Origin: Paralichthys olivaceus
Lineage: Eukaryota > Chordata > Actinopteri > Pleuronectiformes > Paralichthyidae
Assembly: GCF_024713975.1 (NCBI RefSeq)
Contig: NC_091097.1
Location: 740,001 to 804,000, forward strand
Direction: 5' to 3'
DNA length: 64,000 nt
Notes under the pieces: model-generated
Told to the model about the DNA's origin: nothing
Databases searched by the model: none
The model's input: the letters and a program-made list of their open reading frames with translations, nothing else
Program-made: the position numbers and the translations under genes
Part shown: positions 46,446 through 63,445 of the stretch, piece by piece
How the letters are laid out: each line of letters begins with the position of its first letter
How positions within the stretch are numbered: the stretch's first letter is position 1

Positions 46446-48116
46446 ACGGCTGGGTTGCACGCCAGAGGGACACCGACGCCGGTTCAGGGGCCTAACCTTC
46501 GAGGAAGCCGGCCGCCCCTTCTCCTACGCACAGCAGCTCCTGGATGCGGCGGGAAGATGGCTCCAGCCGGGACACAACTCGGCAGAGGACGTCGTGGGGC
46601 AGGTGGTGCTGGAGCAATTCATCGCCGGCTTGCCCACCTCCACGGCCAACTGGGTCCAGTGCCACTGCCCCGGGGACATCCAACAGGCCATCATCCTGGC
46701 GGAGGACCACCTCTCACTTCCCCGGAGGAGCCAGAAGGAGGAAGCCCGGCAGCAGTCCATCCCAGCGGGGCGCCCCATACCCGCCCAGAGAAAGCGAGTC
46801 CCCCCAGCACCACCCAGCGGGACAGCCCCGCCCGCTGGACTGATGAATGAAAGAGCAGAGGCTGTTCCTCGGGGCCCAGCCTACGCGTCGGGTCGACCGG
46901 CACCATGGGGGGCTCCTCAAACGCCGGGGCAGGAGTGCTGGCGGTGCGGCCAGTCGGGCCACTTTCAGCGGGAGTGCCCGCTGATGGAGGTGGGACAGCT
47001 GGTCAGGGTGGCCGGGCCGCCAACCTCTTCCCACGGCCGGGGAGAGACGTACCATATACCGGTATGTATACAGGTGGGTACACACCAAGCTCTGCTGGAC
47101 ACGGGCTGTAATCAGACGATGATCCATCAGCGCTTGGTTCGAACGGGGGCATTGATGGAGGCATCGTGGGTGAAGGTGAGGTGTGTGCATGGGGATATTC
47201 ACGAATACCCAGTGGTGACTCTGCTAATTTCATATAAGGGGAAAAAACATAGAGTCGAGGCGGGGGTTAGTCCCCGCCTCACGCTCCCCCTGATTTTGGG
47301 CACAGATTGGCCGGGGTTCCGGGGACAGGCGAGAGCGCGTTCACGTGCGGTAGGGAAATGTGAGTTGTGTGCGGTGCTCACCGGGGAAACGGAGCCCGAG
47401 ACTGTCGAGGGGGCGGCGGGAGTAGTGGAGCCTCGCCCAGAGGCTCCTCTAATCCCACCGGTGAGCCCCATGGACGATTTTCCACTCGAACAGTCTCGGG
47501 ACGAGACCCTCCGCCACGCTTTCGATCAGGTGGTGAGTATTGACGGCTCCGCTGTTTGTCCGAACGCAGCACACACTCACCCACACTTTTCGGTCATTAG
47601 GGACAGGTTGTATCGTGTGAGCCGTGACACACAGACAGGAGAAGAGATCACCCAGTTGTTGGTGCCGAAAAGCCGTCGGGAAATGGTTTTCCAGGCGGCT
47701 CACTATAACCCCATGTCAGGGCACCGAAAGAAATCCTGACGGATCAGGGCACATCCTTTATGTTACGTACACTACGCGAGCTGTACGAATTGCTGGGCGT
47801 CCATTCAATCCGGACTAGTGTTTACCACCCACAGACCGACGGGCTGGTGGAGCGGTTTAACAAGACACTAAAGATGGGATAAATGGTTAGACCCTCTGTT
47901 ATTTGCAGTGCGGGAGGTTCCCCTGTCCTCCACGGGATTTTCTCCATTTGAACTTTTGTTTGGCCGGAAACCTCGGGGCGTCTTGGACCTGGTAAAAGAA
48001 GACTGGGAGACGGGTCCGAGCGCTTCTAAAAACGAGATTCAGTACGGCAGCGCCTGTATAACAGAGGGACGAGACTAAGAACATTTGATCCGGGAGATAA
48101 AGTCCTTGTATTGTGT

Positions 48117-50587
48117 AGCACCTTTGGTCCTGACTTTTAGGTTAAAGAGACATCACATCGCTCTAGGTCCGGTAGGAGTTGCACCAGGAATTTACTCACA
48201 AAAAGGAGTGGGTGTGGTTTAATTTGAACAGGTGACACTTTAATATCAATGCACAACAATAATAACATTGACAGCTTAGCTGTACTTTTATTTACCAAAT
48301 GAGGCGTCACAAAAATAAAAAAGACACAAAATCAGAGTCCATTGAAGTTGAGCTCTCCAACTCAAGAAAGTTCAGTTCTGAAAAAGGGATCCAATTGTGT
48401 GGATGTTCTGTATCAATGTCCATTCAAGTATTTCATCCTAAATCTCTACTACCCGGGTAGGTGAAGAGTGTGTGTGTCTTATCTGTTCTCAGAATGTGTG
48501 ATTCAGATGATCTGGAGTCTCAAGGTAGGTTCTGTGGCTGGCCACACCACATCTCGAACTCTCTCTCTCTCAGAATCGCTGGGCTGGGCTCGCCATCTTA
48601 ATCGTCTCTCTATCTCTCTGATAGTTGATCAGACTAGCACGAAACAAAAAAAACCAACCTACACAGAAAGTGCAAAGTTGTAAGGATCTTCATCTGATTC
48701 TGTCTCAGTTTCTTATGAGATCTCAACATTTTCAGCTCTAGCTCTAGGCATGAAATATATTACCAAATACCAAGGAAATACATACACACACTAAAATGAA
48801 TTACTATGAATTAGTTTAACCATAAATGTAACCAATTATTCATGAATTACCATCCACAACAGTGTCATTTTTAACAGATACATAACTTATGCATCCCTTT
48901 TAACTTCTATTTAACTTATATCATCAATTTTTAGCTATTTTAATCCATCTCTCTAATATTTAACTCTTAACATCAGATGAATTACAATTTTTATGCTCAA
49001 CTGTAATTTCTTGAATCAAATATCAAATATACCACACCTCAATGGCACTGTTACCCATTGCAGTGGCTATTAACACAAATTAGTAATTCAAATGGCATAA
49101 AAAGAAATGAAATGCACCTTTTCTTTGCAAAACATGAAAACTTAGCTTTAACTTAGCGATTAGCATGAGCTAAGCACAACGACCAATAAAGCAATTAGCA
49201 ACTCGGGCTAGCGATTAGCATATCGCGGTCGCGATTAGCATTAGCATAAAGCTAGCAACCTTTTTTCAAGCAATAAACTACAATATAAAGTGCACGAAAG
49301 TCGTGGGGAAACATTTGAAAACATGTCATGACATCTATTAAGTAACTTAGACCAACTTAAACCGAGTTAATAGCACAATATATTCATCCTTTCCTCCAGC
49401 CAAGTAGCGAACAACCAGCTAACAGTTTGCTAACTCACCAGAGGTTCATCAAGCATGAATTCTCATAAAGGGGGTTTATCCTCCTCGGCTCACAGCTTAT
49501 CCGGACGAAGCCTGGATTTGCCTGTGACTACCGTCTCTGTCTGCGGACGTCTGTTTTAATTTAGCCGTGGCTCTCTGCTACTGTCTGCTACAGTTTGCTA
49601 CAGTTTGCTACTGTCTGCTACAGTTTGCTACAGTCTGCTACTGTCTGCTACTGTCTGCTACAGTTTGCTACTGTCTGCTACAGTTTGCTACTGTCTGCTA
49701 CAGTTTGCTACAGTTTGCTACAGTCTGCTACAGTTTGCTACTGTCTGCTACAGTCTGCTACAGTCTGCTACAGTTTGCTACAGTTTGCTACTGTCTGCTA
49801 CAGTTTGCTACAGTTTGCTACTGTTTGCTACTGTCTGCTACAGTTTGCTACAGTCTGCTACAGTTTGCTACTGTCTGCTACAGTTTGCTACAGTTTGCTA
49901 CTGTTTGCTGCAGTTTGCTACTGTCTGCTACTGTCTGCTACAGTTTGCTACTGTCTGCTACTGTCTGCTACTGTCTGCTACAGTTTGCTACAGTTTGCTG
50001 CAGTTTGCTACTGTTTGCTGCAGTTTGCTACTGTCTGCTACTGTCTGCTACTGTCTGCTACAGTTTGCTACTGTTTGCTGCAGTTTGCTACTGTCTGCTA
50101 CTGTCTGCTACAGTTTGCTACTGTCTGCTACAGTTTGCTACAGTTTGCTACTGTCTGCTACAGTTTGCTACAGTTTGCTACTGTCTGCTACAGTTTGCTA
50201 CAGTCTGCTACTGTCTGCTACAGTTTGCTACAGTTTGCTACTGTCTGCTACAGTTTGCTACAGTCTGCTACTGTCTGCTACTGTTTGCTGCAGTTTGCTA
50301 CTGTCTGCTACTGTCTGCTACAGTTTGCTACTGTCTGCTACAGTTTGCTACAGTCTGCTACTGTCTGCTACAGTTTGCTGCAGTTTGCTACTGTTTGCTA
50401 GTTTGCTAGTGTTTGCTACTGTCTGCTTCGTGGTTTTAGAGGGAACTGCGTCACACACAGGTGCAGACTTCTTCACGCGATACCTGTCTTAGGCTCATGG
50501 GAAAACACTGCCCCCTACAGGAGATGAACTGAGTGTCTAAATGACATATACAGGGTTAGTGACCTAATTTTTTATGTGGGTTACAAT
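48117..50587. mobile_element. 2.5-kb insertion inside the gypsy fossil, class unknown
   Basis: Interrupts the integrase C-terminal part of the fossil; ATT is present on both sides. The left part (48117-49560) is AT-rich, without a recognised coding region, and has a GCTAGC/TTAGCAT-rich stretch at 49150-49260. The right part is dominated by a decamer satellite. It has TGTGTAGC...GGGTTACA ends, which could suit a solo LTR, but no TIR or family was recognised. Confidence 0.55.
49566..50427. repeat. Decamer minisatellite (GCTACAGTTT / GCTACTGTCT), ~85 copies
   Basis: A strict 10-bp array with two alternating site variants (CAGTTT versus CTGTCT) plus a rarer GCTGCAGTTT. Because 10 is not a multiple of 3, all three forward frames stay open for 268-295 codons with the same decapeptide period. 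These are not genes. Confidence 0.97.
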
Positions 50588-52597
50588 TACTCCCATCCTC
50601 TAGCTCTAAATTACTCGCCAAGTGGCAAGGGCCATTTGTGGTCACACGACGAGTGGGGGAGGTAGACTATGAAGCAGTGCGGTCTGACAGGGGTGGGGCT
50701 ACACAGATCTACCACCTCAACCTCCTTAAAGAGTGGAGAGAGGTGGCCTCTGTTTCTCTGGCGACCACGGTGATCGAGAGAGATGAGTTGGGACCGGAGG
50801 TATCAAAACCGGACTATTCTGCCCCGGTCTGTTATGACGACCATCTCTCACCAAGCCAGAGAGCAGAGGTTGTGATGGTGCAGCGGCGGTTTGCCGATGT
50901 GTTCTCCCCCTTGCCAGGACGCACTACGCTCATACACCACCACATAGAGACCCCCCCGGGCGTGACGGTGCGTTCACGGCCCTATCGTTTGCCGGAGCAC
51001 AAGCGGAAAATTGTGCAGACGGAGCTTCAGGCCATGCTGGAGATGGGGGTAATAGAAGAATCCCACAGTGACTGGTGTTGCCCCGTAGTGCTTGCGCACA
51101 AGACCGATGGGTCAATACGGTTCTGTGTGGATTATCGTAGGGTGAATGCGGTGTCCAAATTTGATGCCTATCCAATGCCCCGGGTCGACGAACTCCTGGA
51201 CCGGCTAGGCACGGCTCGCTTTTTCACGACACTGGATTTGACCAAGGGCTACTGGCAGATCCCCTTGTCTCCAGAGTCCAAGGAAAAAACGGCCTTCTCC
51301 ACTCCGTACGGTTTGTACCAGTTTGTCACACTTCCGTTCGGGTTGTTCGGGGCCCCAGTCACATTTCAACGCCTCATGGACCGGGTTCTGCGGCCACACT
51401 TTGCATATGCTGCGGCCTACTTGGATGATGTGATCATTTATAGTGAGACCTGGGAGCAGCATATGCGGCAGGTGGGGGCGGTGCTCGAGTCCCTGAGGCA
51501 GGCGGGGCTCACTGCCAACCCGAAGAAGTGTGCGGTGGGACGGAGGGAGGTACGGTATCTGGGGTACCACTTGGGGGGCTGACAGGTGTGGCCGCAGGTA
51601 GAGAAGACCGCAGCGGTTGCGGCCTGCCCGGCGCCCAAGACGAAAAAAGAGGTCAGGAGGTTTTTGGGGCTGGCCGGTTACTACAGACACTTTATTCCAG
51701 CCTTTTCAGAGCTGACCAGCCCCCTGACCGACCTGACCCGAAAGGTCCGGTCCAGTGGACGGAGCAGTGTCAGCTGGCGTTTGAGAGGGTTAAGCTAGCC
51801 CTCTGTGGTAAGCCACTGCTATTCACTCCTAACTTTTCTCTCCCTTTTGTCCTGCAGACGGACGCCTCGAACAGTGGGCTGGGAGCCGTTTTGTCCCAGG
51901 AGGTGGAGGGGACCGGAAAAGGAGTGCCTCGCCATTTGGTGGGCGGTCGGGGCCCTCCGCTATTACCTCCTTGGGCGCCCTTTCACCCTCTGGTCGGACC
52001 ATGCCCCGCTCCAGTGGCTCCACCGCATGAAGGATGCCAACGCGCGGATCACTCGCTGGTATCTGGCTTTGCAGCCATTCAACTTCAAGGTGATCCACAG
52101 GCCGGGTACCCGGATGGTCGTGGCCGACTTCCTCTCCCGCTCGACAGAGGGGGGGGGGTGGGCTTGCGGCCGGCGGGATCCCGGCCTGAGTCGGGCGGTG
52201 GGGGTATGTGGCGGTGGGGGTATGTGGCGGTGGGGTATGGTTAGGGCGCCAACTGCTGGACAACAGGGAGGAGTGGCTCAGCCGGTGATCCGACAGCTGT
52301 GCAGAATCAGGTGATCAGGGCAATCAATAAGAGCATGCTTGTAACCTGGTTCTGCTCTGTTGTAGTAGGCTGGCATCCTGGGACCAGAGCAGCGGCAGAC
52401 ATGTAGACGTGTGTGTGTGTGTGTGGGTTGTGAGACTCTGACAAGATATATGTGTGTGGTTGCCGGAGAAGACAACGGAAATAAAAACATTACAAACGCC
52501 ATTCTCTCCTCCCGTCCTTCCCCGGAGTGGGCCGAGCAATCCCACACAGGGTGTGGTGATGAACATTAACATGTTAGTGTCGGACCTGTGTTCCCAG

Positions 52598-52684
52598 TGT
52601 GCCAAGTGGGACTGTGCCTGCACCTGTCAGCCTCCCGAGTGCAAGTCCTGCAACTGCCTCTGCTTCGAGATCAGGATCAAGTAG
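52598..52684 (+). pseudogene. Orphan last exon of the cysteine-rich membrane protein gene (unit B)
   Basis: Copy of the exon at 29517-29603 with one amino-acid change (CESC to CKSC) and an intact acceptor and stop. The other exons are missing because retroelement DNA replaces them; homology with unit A starts at CAGGGTGTGGTG next to the end of the gypsy fossil. It could only be expressed as part of a chimeric transcript. Confidence 0.85.
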
Positions 52685-54534
52685 AAGACGAGGACGGAGG
52701 TAAACTCACTCCGGTGTCAGCGACAGGCTCCTCGTGGACAGGACGGAGTCTGTGATGAAGAACAGTTATATTAACGAACAGAAATCTTTTAATGGAGCCG
52801 GAAACATTCATCCTCCTCTCACCGTCTCTCACCTCCTGCTCAGGAAACTGTGGTTGTGAGCTGCACACATACTAAGTTTTACTATAACCACTGAATTTCT
52901 CTGTGACTGCTCACAGTCAAACTACAATGTTCTACAGAACAGATTCACTTAACTTGCTCCGTCCTGATCCTGTCCAGGAACTGATCATTCAAACCTGTCT
53001 CCACTCTCCCTGATTAACAGCTGATCCAGACACACGTTTACATGGGAGCCACACAGACAGTGACAATATCCTCATATTCACTTTCTCAGCAAACAACCAG
53101 GTTGGTTCTCCGTGGTCATTGAAAAAGACTTTACATGTGTAAACCCCCTGAATTTATTGAACCTGGTTCAGGAAGGTTGAAGTGAACTGGGTCCCAGATC
53201 TCATCACATGGATCCAAGAGACATTAAACACGTATTGAGTTCACAGCAGGTTGGTGGATGAAGAAAAGATGAACGGATGCAGGATGGAGTGATGATAAAA
53301 GTTTCTCACATAATTCATGCGTCCACTTAATAAACAAGTGAAGACTTCATCAGAAACACATTTCCCTCAGACATCAAGAGCGTTCTGGTGCAGAGTAGAT
53401 GGACATAATACGAAGGACAGGAAGTAGATGATCTCAAACAATTGTCAGAATGAACTTTACAAACTTACTGGTTCATGGTCTCAAACAGCCGGACCTTAAA
53501 TAATGTCCCCCCCGACCCTGAGTCCTCCTGAGCCAGCTGTCCCACTGTTCTGTTGATTTGATGAAGAGCCAATCACAGTGTGCTGCTCAGCTTCCTGTCC
53601 CACCTGCTCTCGACATGTCTGACCTCCTGCCTCCGTCTGTGGCTCCGAGCTCCGAGTGCTGGCTCCGCCTGAAGATGTCCATTTATTTTCGGATATTTTT
53701 TTTGTCGTTCTTTTCGTCAGACTTTAATGTACGAGAACGTTTTACATGTAAAAAAACACTGAAGTAGCTTTTTGCTGTTATTTTATACATTTCTATTTTT
53801 CATCTTGAAAAGTTTTATTAAAGTCTGAAAAGTTTGAAATGGATTCGTCAGTTTGAATTTCTCTTGGTTCTCTGATGATCTGACTAATGGTCAGAAAAGT
53901 TAACATCCAAATGATCTTTTTAACGCTTTAACTTTTCTTTCAAGAGACGACAGGTTTTCAGTCTCCACGTCTCGTTCTTCCTCCGAGTTTCCTGGAAAAC
54001 TGTTGAGTAGTTTTTGTGTAAACAAACAAACAGGAAATGTCGACAGTGCTTCAGATTCAGTGCAGTTTTATTTCGTGGCAAGATTTGACTTGAAGTTGTT
54101 CATCACTTCATCAGACATTCACCCTCAGCTCTGTGACGACCTGAGGTGATGGACTGTCCACAGTTTTCTGTTCCTCACTCTAAGTTCAACTCTATCTGCA
54201 TCAATAAAAACCATCCCTGTGCGCTGGAGGTCGGGTTTCATGTCATTCTCATTAAATCAATCACAGAATCACAGAATTTAAAAAAAGATTCAATCATCTT
54301 CAGGATTCACAATTTGACACAAAAGATTATACGATAATCATTTTACTGAAAAAGATCGAGAGGCGCTTCAGAGCAACGACATCCTGGAGCGAGAGGCTCC
54401 GAACAGTGTCACGCACGCTGCAGCTTCAACAGTTGTTCATCATTAACTCAGATTTTACTCATTTCATATAAAACTTAAAGAGACTTCATTAGAATCGTAT
54501 CAGTCACATCATGACTTCACAGAGTCGGAGGTTT
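52685..54534. other. Spacer in unit B
   Basis: Copy of 29604-31605, lacking ~144 bp relative to unit A at about 53902. No gene recognised. Confidence 0.6.
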
Positions 54535-59462
<4,928 letters not shown>

Positions 59463-60700
59463 GAGTGAAGGTGTCAATCATCTGATCTGCTGCAGCATTA
59501 AGAACCTTCGTCTACCCTCCGTCCTTATCTCTCTCTCTCCGTCCTTATCTCTCTCTCTCTCTCTCTCCGTCCCACGAATACTACTTCGCTCTACCTCTAT
59601 TGTTACCTGCCCTGGACACGCCCACACACCTAACCACTAATCAGTATTTAACTATTTCACTTTGTCCTCCCATAGTCTCTCTCTCTCTCTCTCTCATTTC
59701 AGATGTCTCTCACTCCAGAACCTCAGGACAACAACTTTTACCATCATCACTATTATTAATTACAATATCTCAGTAATGAATTATTGTATGAATTGTGCCT
59801 GTTATCAATAATAATTCAAAGTCTTTACACTGTTGTTTACATTTGAACTAGTCAGATCCCGCCCCCCCCCCAGTCTCAAAGTGCTGCTCATGGTTCAACT
59901 GTTGATTTCTGTAGATAATATGATTTTAAGATCTTGACCTTCTCTGTAAAGAAGAGAAAGATCATGTATATTATGATTATGATGATATTATGATACAAAT
60001 ATACAAATTGAATTGAATGAATCACCTACTTCAGTTCAGCAGCACAAACATTGTGTACTCAAGGTTCAGTTTTAATGACTCGAGGAGAAACTGATTCAAA
60101 GCTCATTAGAGTCACAGTTTGGTTTTTTAGAAGTTGCTGAGTTGTAGAAAACGTTTCCCTCGTTGGTTCATTCACATCACGGAATCATTTTGAAAGATCC
60201 GAACGTTAAAATCACATCTGTGCATCAGAACCTTTATTTTTCGTCTCGCACTGAGGACGGCCCCTCAGAGTTTCCTGGTGGCCCTTTGCAGGGCCCCGAC
60301 CCAGAGGTTGGGAACCACTGGACTGAAACTAAAGTGTGAATAAAGTAGAATTTCTTCATCTGTGATACTTTTGTTACTCGATAATACTCCTTCAGTACTT
60401 TGAGTACCCCCCATTCTTCTTAAAGGGCCGGAACAACAGAAGTTCCAACAAACTGTCACCTGACAACATTCCTGCAGCTCCGCACAATGAGTGTCTCCTG
60501 TCCAACGTCCTCTCCACGTCTTTCTGTTTCCTCTTTTGTTCTTTCAATGAATGTATTTTAATTCACATTATTCGTGCACATGATGTATTGATACAAATAT
60601 AATCAATGGAAACTTAAAGCAAAGTTTTTGTTTTGTATTGTTCCAGTTGCATTTTTCTAACTGGGCGACAAAAGAGCGACAAACGATCGTTTCTCTTTCA
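59463..60700. other. Upstream region of the unit B protease gene
   Basis: Homologous to 43912-44946, but 59866-60125 is different sequence from unit A (a C-run followed by unrelated AT-rich DNA). (TC)n tracts at 59528-59568 and 59675-59694. No gene recognised. Confidence 0.5.
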
Positions 60701-60708
60701 CCTGCAGC

Positions 60709-62485
60709 GACGTCTTTATCCATCGTTAAAGAAATGCATTTCAGAGCGCTGAACACTAGGGGGCGAAGTTTATATATGATTTAGAGAAAAGAAATAAAAA
60801 CCATTGGAAATGATGCCGAACACGAACAGAAGGTTCCGTCTGTTTCCGTAAACGTAGCTAACATTGAACATCAAGTGTCTTTTTACGTTAAAGCTGATTT
60901 AACGTTATATTCAATTATATCTGTATTATTTTATTAGTTCATTATCTGTTTTGTACAAAATCTTGAAGCAGGAGATGCAAATGACGTCATCAATTCAAGA
61001 TGGCAGCGTTCGTCTGGATGGTGGCAGAAGATGGAGACAGCCACCAGGGGGCGATCAAGATGATCTGGCTCCGTCTTTATAAATGTCCATAAGATTAATT
61101 GCTAAAAATTCATAAAGGATGAATAAAGTTTGTTCAAATTGTTTACGCAGTGAGTGAAGTCAGATTCTGATTCTTTGAGTTTCTGATGGTTTCAGAAAAA
61201 CGCTCGGAGGCGTCGACGTGCACAGATGCTCCTCCTCCGTCTTCCAGGTCACGTCCACTAAACTCACGTGTGACTTCAGGAACAGACAAAACTCAGATTT
61301 ATTCAGAATGAACTCAGATCTGTTTGTAAAAATTTGATTCCTGCTCATTTACACAGTTGTGATTTCTGTCTCCATGTTATTTTACAGGACAGAGCTCATT
61401 AGCATAATGTGTGTCTGTTGCCACTTCGTGAAATAAAACAAAACGACGTGTAAATACAGTCACACATGTTTATGGATAATACACTTACACAAACTGTTGC
61501 ATATAGTGAAGCCATAATCACACGTTTGCACGATGAGGTGGAATGATGACAGATGACAGATGAGATCATTACTGCTGTTCGAACTTTGAGGTTTGTTTAT
61601 GTTAAAATGTAAACATGAATGATTTAACCAATCACGCACATGCACATAAAGAAGTGTGACATCAGCAGATAATACGTTCTCTGTTTAAAACCACGGTGAA
61701 CTTGTTCAAGGTTTATTTTAACATCTATTTCATTTGTTTGAAATAAGTTTGAAATCTGTTTTGCTTCTGTGTTTGAAATGTGCTTCATAAAAACAACTCT
61801 CACATTATAGAATAAAGAAAAAGACAAAGTAAATACAGAGGGAGTCACAACTTTGAGATTTATTGAAAATATAAAAAGTCTGTTTGGCCTGAATTCAAAT
61901 CGTCTGTTAGTTTAAAACCTGACGTCTGATGAGACGAATGATCCAGGACCTGTTTGACGTCTTTGAGTGGAGGACGTTGAAGTGACCTTTGACCTCTGAC
62001 CACATGAACAGACAGAGGTCGTTCGGAGGTCATCAGGTTTACCAACCAGCAGTCACAGAATCTTTTTTAACGATACGAGTTTTCGGCATAACATAAAAAT
62101 AACAAATATATAAAAGTACTGGATACGCATTTAATTATTTTCATTTAAATTCCAATGGATTCATTAAATCTGCACCTCCTCATGACGAGCCGTCTCTGAT
62201 TGGTCCTTCCACAGGCGTTGAGGACGAAACCCACTTTTCCACCGCAGCACAATTTATCTTTTATTTAATCGCTGAGCTTTTCCTGAGCAGCAACTTGTTC
62301 TCTGCTTCCTGGAACATTGGTTTCTGTCTCGACAAACTGGATCAGCTGGTTCATCCACAGGCTGCTTGTAAAGAATGACTCAGATATGCAGATTTAGCTG
62401 AGTCACTGAGAAACAAGTCCGCACAGACGGAAATTCACATTAACCCTGTTGAACCATGGTCCGTGTCCAATCTGCTAACATGGAG
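60709..62485. other. Intergenic region, no gene recognised
   Basis: Contains MITE-like scraps with CCACCAGGGGGCGATCAAG (61039-61060) and GAACACTAGGGGGCG (60744). A minus-strand AATAAA at 61863-61868 follows a short ORF (61860-62045), which could be the end of a minus-strand transcript, but no family was recognised. Confidence 0.45.
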
Positions 62486-62489
62486 GTGG

Positions 62490-62670
62490 CTTCAATTCAA
62501 TTCAATTTTATTTGTACAGCACCAAATCATAATATACATGATCTCAAGGCTCTTTAACGTGTAGCAATGGAAGTGTCTGTGGAGCTTTCTCATGAAGTTG
62601 ATGAGCAAATATAAGGTGAAGAGTATCGGTCCAAGGACAGAACCTTGTGGAACTCCATGGCTATTCTGCT
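62490..62670 (-). mobile_element. LINE-type 3' fragment
   Basis: TTCAATTCAATTTTATTTGT, followed ~130 bp later by GGACAGAACCTTGTGGAACT, whose complement encodes HGVPQGSVLGPILFTLYL, an RT motif. Same element type as 36560-36630. Confidence 0.65.
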
Positions 62671-62682
62671 TATGACGTATAC

Positions 62683-62760
62683 CGCAGCCAGACACCAGGG
62701 GGCGCTCCATATGATTTGTCTGCGCTGTCGCGTCGTCCATCTTCATTTACAGCGACACTC
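62683..62760. mobile_element. MITE-like fragment
   Basis: GCAGCCAGACACCAGGGGGC and GTCGTCCATCTTCATTTACA; related to 11205-11340 in reverse orientation. Confidence 0.55.
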
Positions 62761-62819
62761 CGCAGCTTTACGACGACATGAGGTTGATCTTGTGGAGACT
62801 CCTCCGTCTGATTCACGAT

Positions 62820-63445
62820 TCACTTCCGAACATGAAGAAGAACCTGTGGCAGCTTCAGTTTGTCCAGTCTGGACCAGGGTTATTACAGTTAACGAAATCT
62901 AAAACTAGCATTGAAAAAATAATTTAGTTAACTGAAATATAAACGACAATGAACAATGCAAACTTAACTAAAACTAAACTGACTTGTAGATAAATTCAGC
63001 TTCGTTTCGTTTCCTCCCTCGATTACTTCCTGTCCTGCAGCTGATGGTTAAAGAATCGAGTCGATTCCTCAAAATAAAACTAAAACTAAATAAAAACTAA
63101 ACTGAAACTACAAAATCACTTGTTGAACTAACTAAAACTGAACTGAAATAAAAAAGCAAACTGAAATACGAAATAAAAATAAAAACTAATGAAAATTTCA
63201 AATCTATAATAACCTGGACTAATGGAAAAAACATGGCCGCCTCCGTAGAGAGTATCCCCTCAATGTAGATATAAAGTATTTGAATATAAAGTAATTGAAT
63301 ATAAAGTATTTAAATATAAAGGGTCTTTTCGGGGGTAAAGAAAACTACAATTCAAACAGTTTAGATGAAACGAACTTGTGAAGACATGAGGAGGATTATT
63401 CATCATTAGATCTCTGGTCGTTCACCTGAATCTCACCGGAGCTTT
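62820..63445. mobile_element. MITE-like element, second copy, itself interrupted
   Basis: Matches 20590-20873 on both sides of an internal insertion at 62874-63217 (CATGAAGAAGAACCTGTGGC, GGCCGCCTCCGTAGAG, ATCTCACCGGAGCTTTAAG). It has an extra AATATAAAGTA duplication. Confidence 0.75.
62874..63217. mobile_element. Nested 344-bp inverted-repeat element
   Basis: Starts CCAGGGTTATTACAG and ends TATAATAACCTGG, an inverted-repeat pair. The interior is rich in AACTAAAACTAAA. The paralogous element at 20,66x shows the uninterrupted site TCTGGACTAATG. Confidence 0.85.

Larger units (their letters stand above)
46446..52548 (+). mobile_element. Ty3/gypsy LTR retrotransposon fossil, Gmr1-like (IN before RT), broken and 5'-truncated
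   Basis: Parts in order: gag (46446-47020) with a CCHC knuckle (CWRCGQSGHFQREC, ~46935); aspartic protease (~47040-47330, ALLDTGCNQTM); integrase zinc-binding and core regions (~47470-47890, YHPQTDGLVERFNK); integrase C-terminal part, split by an insertion (to ~48115, resuming ~50590); reverse transcriptase (~50930-51580, YLDD box); RNase H (~51600-52140). A purine-rich tract (~52146-52160) and a probable 3' LTR (~52190-52548) follow; no 5' LTR was found. The PR-IN-RT-RH order matches Gmr1-like elements, a gypsy group with copia-like order. It is clearly dead, with roughly half a dozen breaks. It lies in unit B only, so it probably arrived or was moved after the duplication. Confidence 0.82.

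Noticed and set aside
49567-50492. Three overlapping 268-295 codon ORFs
   Set aside because: Product of a 10-bp satellite without stops in any frame; low-complexity decapeptide translation, no start context or splice evidence.
61860-62045. Possible last exon of a minus-strand gene
   Set aside because: Only a poly(A)-like signal and a short ORF; no recognised protein or acceptor strong enough to support it.
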